A stretch of 15,597 bases of DNA. It comes from an uncultured Lachnospiraceae bacterium. Its GTDB lineage: Bacteria > Bacillota > Clostridia > Lachnospirales > Lachnospiraceae. Positions 8,402-14,452 of this stretch are shown in pieces. The position numbers and the translations under genes were made by a program. Under the pieces are notes generated by a model. The model saw only the letters and a program-made list of their open reading frames with translations. It made no database searches and was not told where the DNA came from. Every line of letters starts with the position of its first letter. Positions within the stretch are counted from its first letter, which is position 1. The stretch is taken from assembly GCA_900546495.1 (NCBI GenBank), contig URDN01000052.1:1-15597 (forward strand), read 5' to 3'.

Positions 8402-8429
8402 AGGGACAGAGGAACAATCTGTCCCTTTT
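8402..8429 (+). terminator. Rho-independent terminator of abiF
   Basis: AGGGACAGA (8402-8410) pairs perfectly with TCTGTCCCT (8418-8426) around a 7-nt loop and is followed by a T-run. On the other strand the stem is followed by A-rich sequence, so it serves only the + strand. Confidence 0.85.
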
Positions 8430-8438
8430 AATGTGTCT

Positions 8439-9968
8439 CTATAAATTTGGCTCTTTTCTATCATGTAGTTGCTCGTAATTCTTCTTAAGAATCATATCAA
8501 TATTAGCAGACACAGTGCGAAGTTCCCGTTCATAATCCCGGTGATTAAAAAAATCTTCACGCTGTCTATTCCTCAATTCAACAAGCCGGTCCTTTTCAGC
8601 ATATAGAGCTTTCATGGAAGGCAATTTATTCCCGCCAGATTTTTCTTTGAGTGTTCGGAGAGCTGTGTCATACAGGGAAAGTTCTGCCTGGTGTTCTTCA
8701 TAAAATTTCTCCTTGTTTCGGCTTTTGCGATAATCTGCGTACACATTTTTATATGCCAGATATTGTCCGGTAAAATGAATCTGCTCATTCATATCTTTAA
8801 GTTGCTGTTCAGTATCTTTTAAAGATTTTCTGGAAGCACTGGTCTGGTCTGATGCTTGATCGAGTGTTGCATGGAAATCATCAAGAGAATCATAGCCATG
8901 TTCCTGTATGTAGGCAACAGTCTGAGCCATCTGCTTTAAATTGGTGAGCTTTACTTTTTGAGCATAGGCTTCGCTCTGCTGTGCTTTAATACAGGTTTGC
9001 AGATCTATGACAAGCCGGAGATCTGATTTTATGAAAATGAATGGTGCAGGGATAGCAGAAGTATCGGAGAAAGGAACAGTTGGCGAATCTGTGGAAGTAT
9101 TCGGAGTTTGCTGTTCCAGAATTTCTTCTTTCTGTTCTTTATGGGATTTTGTGTTTTCCTCAAATGTTTTCAAGAGAAAATCTTCTGTGTATCTGGTTCC
9201 AAGATTTCTTCCAGTGATATATTTTTTTCTGCCAGGGTGAAGATAGCTGTACCGGTTTCGACTGATTTTGAAGATAATGTGATATTTTTCATCAAGGATT
9301 TTTGAAAATTCTTCTGGTGATCGGGCGGTACTTGCAGCATCATCAATAGCGTCACGAAGAAATTGTTTCTCTGTCTGGTAACGAGTTCCCTTTGGAGTGA
9401 TTCCATCTTCTTTCATTTTCTGATTTAACTTATCGAGTTTTTCCTGTCCCCGGCGTTGTGCCCAATATTCTTTTTCTGTGATTTTTCTTTCAGCAGGAGT
9501 GAGCAGATCAACCTGATGTAGTCCTTCTTTTTTACACATATCCATAACTTCCTGTTTTAAATGGATAAGGTATGCTGTGCTTAGATGGTGCTTGTATCCG
9601 GCTTTTGCTTCACAGTCAAATTCCATATAGGGTTCTTGTGGTATGTCATATTTACGGAGACTGTTGATTACGATGTGTACATGGATATTTCCACTTTCGT
9701 TATGACCATCGGTATGAGTGCAGACTAAAGCCTGATGACCAGGAAAGTTTTTCTTTGCAAAAGTCAATCCGAGTTGCTGGGCACGTTCACCGGTCAATCC
9801 ACATTCATCTCTGTCTTTCGGGTCGAAGCTAATGATATAGTGATGGGATTTTATCTCATTGAAGTTTTTGTTCTTGTGGTAGTAGCTGTTCAGTTCCTGA
9901 CATTCCGATGCAAAAGTGAATGGATCACAGTTCAGACCGTCCAGATAACATTCTTCTCTCAATATCAT
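8439..9968 (-). CDS. MobP-like relaxase (mobilization nuclease), N-terminus missing
   Basis: These 509 residues carry the relaxase/mobilization nuclease pattern of clostridial conjugative elements: HHYIISFDPKDRDE (42-55), CTHTDGHNESGNIHVHIVIN with His85, His89, His96 and His98, then AGYKHHL and QVDLL. The His cluster is the metal-binding motif needed to nick the transfer origin. The C-terminal half is a helical, coiled-coil-like region. Homology continues upstream of the ATG: the same frame reads YLIFQHNEYTRKPILDEEGH before a TAG stop at 10053-10055, with no ATG, GTG or TTG in that stretch. The true N-terminus, likely including a catalytic tyrosine, therefore seems lost at about 10040-10050. 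The ATG at 9968 may not be a functional start, and no good ribosome site is evident. The gene runs opposite to the ICE operon, converging on abiF. It is probably a broken gene, or a chimera at this point. Confidence 0.75.
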   Translation of the reverse strand: MILREECYLDGLNCDPFTFASECQELNSYYHKNKNFNEIKSHHYIISFDPKDRDECGLTGERAQQLGLTFAKKNFPGHQALVCTHTDGHNESGNIHVHIVINSLRKYDIPQEPYMEFDCEAKAGYKHHLSTAYLIHLKQEVMDMCKKEGLHQVDLLTPAERKITEKEYWAQRRGQEKLDKLNQKMKEDGITPKGTRYQTEKQFLRDAIDDAASTARSPEEFSKILDEKYHIIFKISRNRYSYLHPGRKKYITGRNLGTRYTEDFLLKTFEENTKSHKEQKEEILEQQTPNTSTDSPTVPFSDTSAIPAPFIFIKSDLRLVIDLQTCIKAQQSEAYAQKVKLTNLKQMAQTVAYIQEHGYDSLDDFHATLDQASDQTSASRKSLKDTEQQLKDMNEQIHFTGQYLAYKNVYADYRKSRNKEKFYEEHQAELSLYDTALRTLKEKSGGNKLPSMKALYAEKDRLVELRNRQREDFFNHRDYERELRTVSANIDMILKKNYEQLHDRKEPNL

Positions 9969-12386
9969 ATGCCCTTCTTCATCAAGAATCGGTTTTCGGG
10001 TATACTCGTTGTGTTGGAAGATAAGATACCGTTCCGATTCTCCATAGTCACACTAACAGAAGCGTTGTTCCTATATACTTTTAACCATTGCTTTTTGAAG
10101 CAACCCCGATTTACTACTCCGATATGTAAATGGATTACGCCGACTATGCTTTTTGCACTCAGCTGGCTTTTGACTTGGTTTTCAGAACTTGGTGCATATA
10201 AAACAATATTTCTTATTGCTTGTATTTTTATTGTTTTGAAATTATGTTATAAAGACTCTATTTATCAAATGCTCACAGCGATGGAAATATGGTTTATGTC
10301 AGTTTGTCTATTTCCAGAAGCTATGGGTATGGCTGTTGCAACTTGGATATATGGCGATGGTATGATTATTTTAGTAGAAGGTCAAAAGATTTTGCGTTGG
10401 GAAGTTTACATTGTAATATTCCTTATTCGCTTAACGGCAGCTTTTGTGTCATATCAACTTGTTAAAAACATTAGATATAAAATTCAGTTAAAAGACTGTT
10501 TTACATTAACATTTACTTTCCTAATCGGATTTTCGATTTATATATTAGTAAACTATAATTACTTAAACTTGAGTAGAGTTGTAGACATTGCTATATCTGT
10601 AAGTGGAATTGTATTATCATTAACATTCTATATTACTTTTATATATGCGAAAAACACGCTCTATCTCCGTGAGCAAGAACAGAAAGACAAAATGCAGATT
10701 GCACAGCTTCAACAGCAGTTTGCCTACTATCAGGAAAGACTCAAAGACGAGGAGAAGGTACGCTTCGTTTACCACGATATGAAAAATCATCTGCTTGTTT
10801 TGCAACGGCAGATCAATTCTCCCGAAACGGCAGAAATGGTTGAAAAATTGCAATCGCAGGTGGCAATGTATGAGGACTATGAGCATAGAAAGATTAAGAG
10901 GAATGGAAAATTGATATGCGAATATACGATACGCATCACAGGAAACCAAGACATTCTGGTGCTTTCGCCCCAAATCATAGGAAGGCTGATTGAGAAAATT
11001 CGATGTTCAGATACGAAAGAATTGATAATCCCTGCGGATGAATTACTTCCGCAGGGGTATGCAGAATATCTGGAGCGTGTGATGCAGACCAACAACATAG
11101 AAAAGAATATTGGCAGACAAGATGCGTATGACTTAACAGCGAAGCAGATAGGAATGTTGAAGGTTAAACGGCAGCAATGCTTCGATAAAGCAAAAGCAGA
11201 AACAACGGAAAATGCCACACAGTTTAATCTCGAAACAAATGAAAGCTTCTTTTTACTGACAAAACAATCAGACAGTCGTTTTGTTTGTGACTATGAAAAT
11301 GGAGAGAAAATTGTGGTTTCGTTAGATCACTTCTCAATATGGTGGCAGACATTTATCAATAAACGTACAGTTGAGATCCTGATAAAGTCATTAAAAGTGA
11401 GTCAGGAAGTTGAAGATCTGTTAGTGTATCCGATTGTTTATAATGCAAGGCATAGTATTGAATTATCTCTGAAAATTGTTATTAAGATGTTGTGGGAACT
11501 GGAGAGAAAAAAGAAGATAAGTCACTTAGTTGAATTTATAGTAGAAAGAAAAAAGAAACTTCACACACATAATATTGAAGAACTATATAAAATGGCATGT
11601 GAAAATAAAAATATAGATAGAAGGATTCCTGCATATTTTGAAAACATAGAAGATATGATTCAGTTTTATTATTTTGATGAAGAGGGAGATGCTTTTAAAT
11701 ATGAATTAAATAAAGATGATCAACCGCATATGATAAAAAATAAAATTTCTCATATAAGTATCGAATTATTAGAAACTGAATTTAAAGCAGTAATGGAAAA
11801 ATTTGATGACTTGATTTATTTTTTAGGAAGCTGTGTTGATGAATATTCGTTAGGGACATTTACAAAAAGTTTATCAAGAACTGATATAGGGGAAATTTCA
11901 AAAAAACTTCCGTTTTACGAAGAGTGGAGAACAGAAAAATTTAAAGAGGTCAAAGATCAAATTAAGCAGGAATACCAACTTGGAAGTAAAGAATTAACGG
12001 ATGCCTTAAATTTAATTAAGAAACATAGATTGTTTTCAAGCAATATTGGTTGCGAAAGAATGTTTGGAACAATTACAGAAGATGAGTTGAAAGAATATGC
12101 TTCATTAGTTAAATATTATTGGGAAAAAGATAAATCGAAAGAAAAGGTTGTTATTGCGTGGGATGACTTAGCCGAAATACAACAAAATGCAAAGATATTG
12201 AAAAATTATTTATCTAAAATTTCAATAGAAACATTAAATACTTTGTTATGCTTTTATGAAATAGGAAATAGTAATTTAACAGTTGAAAAGCTGGAAAATA
12301 CTTATAAGTATATAGTTGATAGTGAATTTGATGAAATGTATATTATACGGAAATTGAAACAGAAAAATGCATGGGAAGAACCTTGA
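9969..12386 (+). CDS. Long chimeric ORF: histidine kinase fragment + unknown segment + HEPN-like region
   Basis: One uninterrupted frame runs through three unlike pieces. The frame is open from 9735, but everything before about 10050 is antisense to the relaxase. ATG 9969 is the first start outside the called relaxase ORF and has no ribosome site. From about 10052 to 10881 the protein is a membrane histidine kinase lacking its ATPase domain. From about 10882 to 11225 it is a soluble segment I do not recognise. From about 11226 to 12386 it is AT-rich and HEPN-like. Keeping frame across both inner joins is notable (about 1 in 9 by chance), so part of the fusion could be a real gene. The three pieces are listed separately below. 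Confidence 0.45.
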   Translation: MPFFIKNRFSGILVVLEDKIPFRFSIVTLTEALFLYTFNHCFLKQPRFTTPICKWITPTMLFALSWLLTWFSELGAYKTIFLIACIFIVLKLCYKDSIYQMLTAMEIWFMSVCLFPEAMGMAVATWIYGDGMIILVEGQKILRWEVYIVIFLIRLTAAFVSYQLVKNIRYKIQLKDCFTLTFTFLIGFSIYILVNYNYLNLSRVVDIAISVSGIVLSLTFYITFIYAKNTLYLREQEQKDKMQIAQLQQQFAYYQERLKDEEKVRFVYHDMKNHLLVLQRQINSPETAEMVEKLQSQVAMYEDYEHRKIKRNGKLICEYTIRITGNQDILVLSPQIIGRLIEKIRCSDTKELIIPADELLPQGYAEYLERVMQTNNIEKNIGRQDAYDLTAKQIGMLKVKRQQCFDKAKAETTENATQFNLETNESFFLLTKQSDSRFVCDYENGEKIVVSLDHFSIWWQTFINKRTVEILIKSLKVSQEVEDLLVYPIVYNARHSIELSLKIVIKMLWELERKKKISHLVEFIVERKKKLHTHNIEELYKMACENKNIDRRIPAYFENIEDMIQFYYFDEEGDAFKYELNKDDQPHMIKNKISHISIELLETEFKAVMEKFDDLIYFLGSCVDEYSLGTFTKSLSRTDIGEISKKLPFYEEWRTEKFKEVKDQIKQEYQLGSKELTDALNLIKKHRLFSSNIGCERMFGTITEDELKEYASLVKYYWEKDKSKEKVVIAWDDLAEIQQNAKILKNYLSKISIETLNTLLCFYEIGNSNLTVEKLENTYKYIVDSEFDEMYIIRKLKQKNAWEEP
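10052..10881 (+). pseudogene. AgrC/VirS-type sensor histidine kinase, lacking the ATPase domain
   Basis: From EALFLYTFNHCFLKQPRF onward the translation shows about six hydrophobic membrane segments (for example MLFALSWLLTWF, TIFLIACIFIVLKL, VYIVIFLIRLTAAFV, TLTFTFLIGFSIYILV and VVDIAISVSGIVLSLTFYI). A coiled coil (EQEQKDKMQIAQLQQQF) follows, then the H-box FVYHDMKNHLLVLQ, whose phosphoacceptor His codon is at 10773-10775. This is the arrangement of GHKL-type quorum or peptide-sensing kinases. After SQVAMYEDYEH the expected N, G1 and G2 boxes of the HATPase domain are absent, so it cannot autophosphorylate. The N-terminal methionine also seems lost at the join with the relaxase fragment. No partner response regulator is in the window. 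Confidence 0.7.
10882..11225 (+). other. Unrecognised coding segment inside the chimeric ORF
   Basis: These roughly 115 residues (about RKIKRNGKLICEYTIRIT to AETTENATQF) are soluble, mixed-charge and without a motif I recognise. Base composition is close to the kinase fragment and clearly less AT-rich than the following segment. It could be the N-terminal part of the HEPN-like protein or a remnant of a third gene. The segment LLPQGYAEYLERVMQTNNIEKN looks helical. I assign no function. Confidence 0.35.
11226..12386 (+). CDS. AT-rich HEPN-like protein (C-terminal part of the chimeric ORF)
   Basis: These roughly 386 residues are markedly AT-rich, unlike the sequence before them. YNARHSIELSLKIVIK, followed about 40 residues later by HTHNIEELYKMA, is the pattern of HEPN-like helical domains found in several uncharacterised bacterial families, some near defence genes. 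The canonical HEPN R-x4-H catalytic motif is not convincingly present at the expected place, so a nuclease role is not supported. No in-frame ATG lies near the start of the segment; the first methionine (KIVIKMLWE) is already inside the HEPN-like helix, so the natural start is either upstream (fusion) or lost. The remainder is helical and charged with no membrane segment. It ends at TGA 12384-12386, overlapping a reverse-transcriptase remnant in another frame. Confidence 0.45.
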   Translation, partial: NLETNESFFLLTKQSDSRFVCDYENGEKIVVSLDHFSIWWQTFINKRTVEILIKSLKVSQEVEDLLVYPIVYNARHSIELSLKIVIKMLWELERKKKISHLVEFIVERKKKLHTHNIEELYKMACENKNIDRRIPAYFENIEDMIQFYYFDEEGDAFKYELNKDDQPHMIKNKISHISIELLETEFKAVMEKFDDLIYFLGSCVDEYSLGTFTKSLSRTDIGEISKKLPFYEEWRTEKFKEVKDQIKQEYQLGSKELTDALNLIKKHRLFSSNIGCERMFGTITEDELKEYASLVKYYWEKDKSKEKVVIAWDDLAEIQQNAKILKNYLSKISIETLNTLLCFYEIGNSNLTVEKLENTYKYIVDSEFDEMYIIRKLKQKNAWEEP

Positions 12387-12519
12387 TAGAAATATCAAGG
12401 AACTGGTACAGAGGTTGAAAAACAAATCCTTTAAGCCACTTCCGTCACTGAGGGTATATATACCTAAAGGAAATGGAAAGAAACGACCATTTTATTCGTG
12501 TTCATGCGACGGGAATTAA
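12367..12519 (+). pseudogene. Remnant of group II intron reverse transcriptase/maturase (LtrA-like)
   Basis: In the frame starting at 12367 the translation reads GKNLDRNIKELVQRLKNKSF then KPLPSLRVYIPKGNGKKRP. This is the well-known N-terminal RT signature of LtrA-type group II intron proteins (RVYIPKGNGKKRP). Only about 40 residues remain: the catalytic YADD region and the maturase and endonuclease domains are absent. After KKRP (about 12489) the match stops and the frame ends at TAA 12517-12519. It is flanked by unrelated gene fragments on both sides and is a marker of past insertion or rearrangement. Confidence 0.7.
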
Positions 12520-12922
12520 GCCAGAATCTAAAATGGGAGAATTTGTAAGAGAAGGCTCTTTCACATTACAATCCGAAGAAGAGATTATGATAGAGCAAAA
12601 GAGGTTCCTGCAGCAATTAAAAGAAATGGACAGCTACTATGTAAATGAACATATTATAAATCTGCTTTTGGAAGTAAGAGGAAATTTACGGACGGACAAG
12701 GAGAAAATGCTGTCAGATATTAATCGCTTTTTGAATTTACCAGCAAATGAAAAACTCCTGTTTGTGATCGGCAGGCGGTTTAACATTTTTTTCATGTTGG
12801 ATGATTTGAACAATCAAGAATTACATAAAAAAGCAGAAGGAGCTTTACAGAAAATCTTAAATAAAAATCCAGAAGTAGACTTTACGGTACTTTGCAATTA
12901 TATACGGCAGTCACAAATTTAG
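12473..12922 (+). pseudogene. C-terminal fragment, probable radical SAM protein
   Basis: This open frame of 149 residues has a first ATG inside the intron-RT remnant, so the start is probably not genuine; native sequence appears to begin around 12488 (FIRVHATGIKPESKMGEF). The pattern VREGSF...SEEEIMIEQKRFLQQLKEM...YVNEHIINLLLEVRGNL..DKEKMLSDINRFL resembles the C-terminal end of a family of clostridial radical SAM proteins. There the segment after the barrel ends with a NH/NDHI..LL.VRG.L..D motif. The CxxxCxxC cluster would lie in the missing N-terminal part. If that is correct, this is the 3' end of a chromosomal gene cut by the rearrangement. The identification rests on remembered family pattern, so it is moderate. 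A bidirectional terminator follows. Confidence 0.45.
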
Positions 12923-12935
12923 AATTAGAAATAAC

Positions 12936-12976
12936 AAAAACGGGTATAGCAAATATATTTATCTATACTCGTTTTT
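12936..12976. terminator. Bidirectional terminator between radical SAM fragment and HxlR gene
   Basis: AAAAACGGGTATAG (12936-12949) and CTATACTCGTTTTT (12963-12976) pair with one G-T wobble. The arms have A-runs and T-runs on both sides, so the structure works for the convergent genes on either strand. Confidence 0.85.
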
Positions 12977-12995
12977 GCAAGTAGAAAACTTTATA

Positions 12996-13346
12996 CTAAT
13001 TTGAACAGCATGGACTTTTTACATCCAGTCCGTCAAGATAGTTTTTTCCCCATTGGCATAGAGCATCCAGAATGGGGATAACGCTTTTACCAAAGGGTGT
13101 AAGAGAATAAATTGTCTTTGGCGGTTTTTCGGGAATAACCTCTCGATGAATCATTCCGCAATCCTCCAAATCATGGAGCTGGCTGGAAAGCATTTTTGGG
13201 GTGGCGTTTGGTATTAAGCGTTGCAGTTCCATGTAATGCAAAGGTTGATCAATCAGATGCCAGAGAATGAGAGGCTTGTATTTACCGCCGATCAGTGACA
13301 GGGAGGCTTCTACCGGACAATTAAAATGTATTTGTTTATCTTTCAT
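12996..13346 (-). CDS. HxlR/MarR-type winged-helix transcriptional regulator
   Basis: I place the start at 13346 (116 residues) because AAAGGAG lies 8 nt upstream; an in-frame ATG at 13397 sits inside the palindrome and is unlikely. The protein has the HxlR pattern: CPVEASLSLIGGKYKPLILW (10-29), recognition region TPKMLSSQLHDLEDCGMI (49-66) and wing IPEKPPKTIYSLTPFG (71-86). Such proteins are dimeric DNA-binding regulators, and members such as YodB sense electrophiles or oxidants through an N-terminal cysteine. Cys10 is in the corresponding place, and Cys63, Cys97, Cys113 and Cys114 are also present. It is divergent from a nitroreductase gene, the usual HxlR target, with a perfect palindrome between them. 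Autoregulation and control of the nitroreductase by redox or electrophile stress are inferred. Confidence 0.88.
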   Translation of the reverse strand: MKDKQIHFNCPVEASLSLIGGKYKPLILWHLIDQPLHYMELQRLIPNATPKMLSSQLHDLEDCGMIHREVIPEKPPKTIYSLTPFGKSVIPILDALCQWGKNYLDGLDVKSPCCSN

Positions 13347-13376
13347 TATGAGTTCTCCTTTGACAAGGGCGCTATC

Positions 13377-13401
13377 TTTTTTGATAGTGCCTATCAAAAA
13401 A
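13377..13401. promoter_or_regulatory. Palindromic operator candidate for the HxlR regulator
   Basis: TTTTTTGATAG (13377-13387) and CTATCAAAAAA (13391-13401) are perfect 11-bp arms around TGC. A further CTATC (13372-13376) lies just to the left, making a second overlapping inverted repeat. The site is between the divergent hxlR and nitroreductase genes, immediately upstream of the predicted nitroreductase -35. Confidence 0.6.
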
Positions 13402-13409
13402 GTGCATTC

Positions 13410-13437
13410 TTGTGGTTTTTCTTTTTGGTGTTACAAT
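13410..13437 (+). promoter_or_regulatory. Predicted promoter of the nitroreductase gene
   Basis: TTGTGG (13410-13415), a 16-bp spacer and TACAAT (13432-13437). A TTGACA at 13452-13457 lacks a suitable -10 element. Confidence 0.4.
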
Positions 13438-13490
13438 AAGTTTATAGTTGGTTGACACATTTATATTACAACAGAAAGGATTGAAATACT

Positions 13491-14009
13491 ATGGATTTTA
13501 TCAATATTGCAAAGAGCCGCAGCTCTGTGCGTGATTACAACAACAAAAAAGTAGAGCCTGAAAAACTGGAAAAAATTCTGGAGGCTGCTCATGTGGCTCC
13601 GACAGCCGCGAATCTCCAGCCCGTTCATTTGATCGTTGTCCAAAGCGAGGAAGGTCTTGCTAAAATTGGTAAGGCCGCAAATATTTATGGAGCATCTTTG
13701 GCGATTATTGTCTGCGCTGACCATGACAAAGCATGGGTACGTCCGTTTGATGGAAAGCAGACTGGTGACATTGATGCTTCGATCCTGACAGACCATATGA
13801 TGTTGCAAGCGACAGAACTGGGACTTGGCACAGTTTGGGTTTGCTACTTCAAGCCGGACGTACTTCGGAAGGAATTTACGCTTCCTGATAATCTGGAACC
13901 AATCAATATTCTGGTTATCGGCTATTCGGATGAAGAGCCTGCCGACAGGAACCGTTTTGAAGCACAGCGTATTGCGATGAGTGAACTGGTTTCATATGAA
14001 AACCTGTAA
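13491..14009 (+). CDS. Nitroreductase-family FMN oxidoreductase
   Basis: This 172-residue protein starts at ATG 13491 after AGAAAGGA. N-terminal RSSVRDY (10-16) is the FMN-phosphate binding motif of the family. PTAANLQPVHLIVV (37-50) and ELGLGTVWVCYF (roughly residues 107-118) match the other conserved FMN-fold segments. The length is at the short end for the family, which acts as a homodimer. Members reduce nitroaromatics, quinones or other electrophiles with NAD(P)H; the exact substrate cannot be read from the sequence. It is divergent from the HxlR-type gene, which probably regulates it, and is followed by a strong terminator. It is monocistronic. Confidence 0.9.
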   Translation: MDFINIAKSRSSVRDYNNKKVEPEKLEKILEAAHVAPTAANLQPVHLIVVQSEEGLAKIGKAANIYGASLAIIVCADHDKAWVRPFDGKQTGDIDASILTDHMMLQATELGLGTVWVCYFKPDVLRKEFTLPDNLEPINILVIGYSDEEPADRNRFEAQRIAMSELVSYENL

Positions 14010-14021
14010 AAAAATATTTGG

Positions 14022-14055
14022 CGCAGCCCCATTATAGTTTACGGGGCTGCGTTTT
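14022..14055 (+). terminator. Terminator of the nitroreductase gene
   Basis: CGCAGCCCC (14022-14030) pairs with GGGGCTGCG (14043-14051) and is followed by TTTT. It abuts the stop of the convergent ArsR gene and may also serve the - strand, where ATTTTT follows a few bases beyond the stem. Confidence 0.85.
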
Positions 14056-14371
14056 ATCGTTCTGAAATATGAGCATAGGTTTCTTCCAGTATCCATTGGA
14101 TATGTTCATCCTGCAGGGAATAAAATACCCGTTTTCTTGCTTTGCGGGAACGGACTAATTTTGTAATCCGGAGTGCATGGAGTTGATGAGATATGGCAGA
14201 ATTAGTAAGGGATAGTGTTTTTGCAAGGTCATTGACACATTGTTCGCCCTGCATTAATTGCCAGAGGATTTTCATACGTGTGAAATCGCCCATAGCCTTA
14301 TGTAGTTCACTCAGTTTCTCCAATTCAAAGGCGTTTGGAACGTCAAAAGTAATATTTTGTGGTTGGCTCAT
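14054..14371 (-). CDS. ArsR/SmtB-family metal sensor with alpha-5 (zinc-type) site
   Basis: This 105-residue protein starts at ATG 14371 with GGAG 7 nt upstream. The winged-helix core KLSELHKAMGDFTRMKILWQL (19-39), the recognition helix NSAISHQLHAL (57-67) and the wing RKARKRVFYSL (76-86) are typical of ArsR repressors. Asp88, His90, His101 and Glu104 form an exact D-x-H-x10-H-x2-E alpha-5 site, as in the Zn/Co sensors SmtB and CzrA. The alpha-3 motif has a single Cys45 and no Cys-x-Cys. It should bind DNA as a dimer and release it on binding zinc or a similar metal. It is divergent from a second ArsR gene of the other class. Which gene it controls is not shown. Confidence 0.9.
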   Translation of the reverse strand: MSQPQNITFDVPNAFELEKLSELHKAMGDFTRMKILWQLMQGEQCVNDLAKTLSLTNSAISHQLHALRITKLVRSRKARKRVFYSLQDEHIQWILEETYAHISER

Positions 14372-14398
14372 AATATATCTCCAATCTGTGAAAAGCTG

Positions 14399-14428
14399 TT
14401 TGACAGATAAAATTTAGGTGAGTATCAT
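14399..14428 (+). promoter_or_regulatory. Promoter of the + strand ArsR gene
   Basis: TTGACA (14399-14404), an 18-bp spacer and TATCAT (14423-14428) form a near-consensus sigma-70 promoter in the 81-bp gap between the divergent arsR genes. A repressor binding in this gap could control both. Confidence 0.65.
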
Positions 14429-14452
14429 AGTTTAAGGAAGGAGTTGATTGAT

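Noticed and set aside
9735..9968. Extension of the + strand long ORF back to 9735
   Set aside because: This part is antisense to the conserved His-motif region of the relaxase and shows no family pattern of its own.
11512..11571. R-x4-H and R-x5-H strings in the HEPN-like segment
   Set aside because: They are part of Lys/Arg-rich runs (ERKKKLH, ERKKKISH) and lack the usual polar residue after Arg, so I do not call a catalytic HEPN motif.
13347..13397. Upstream ATG (13397) for the HxlR gene
   Set aside because: It would place the coding start inside the palindrome and has no ribosome site, whereas ATG 13346 has AAAGGAG at good spacing.
14444..14452. TTG start for the + strand ArsR gene
   Set aside because: It directly touches the GGAG ribosome site; ATG 14453 has correct spacing.
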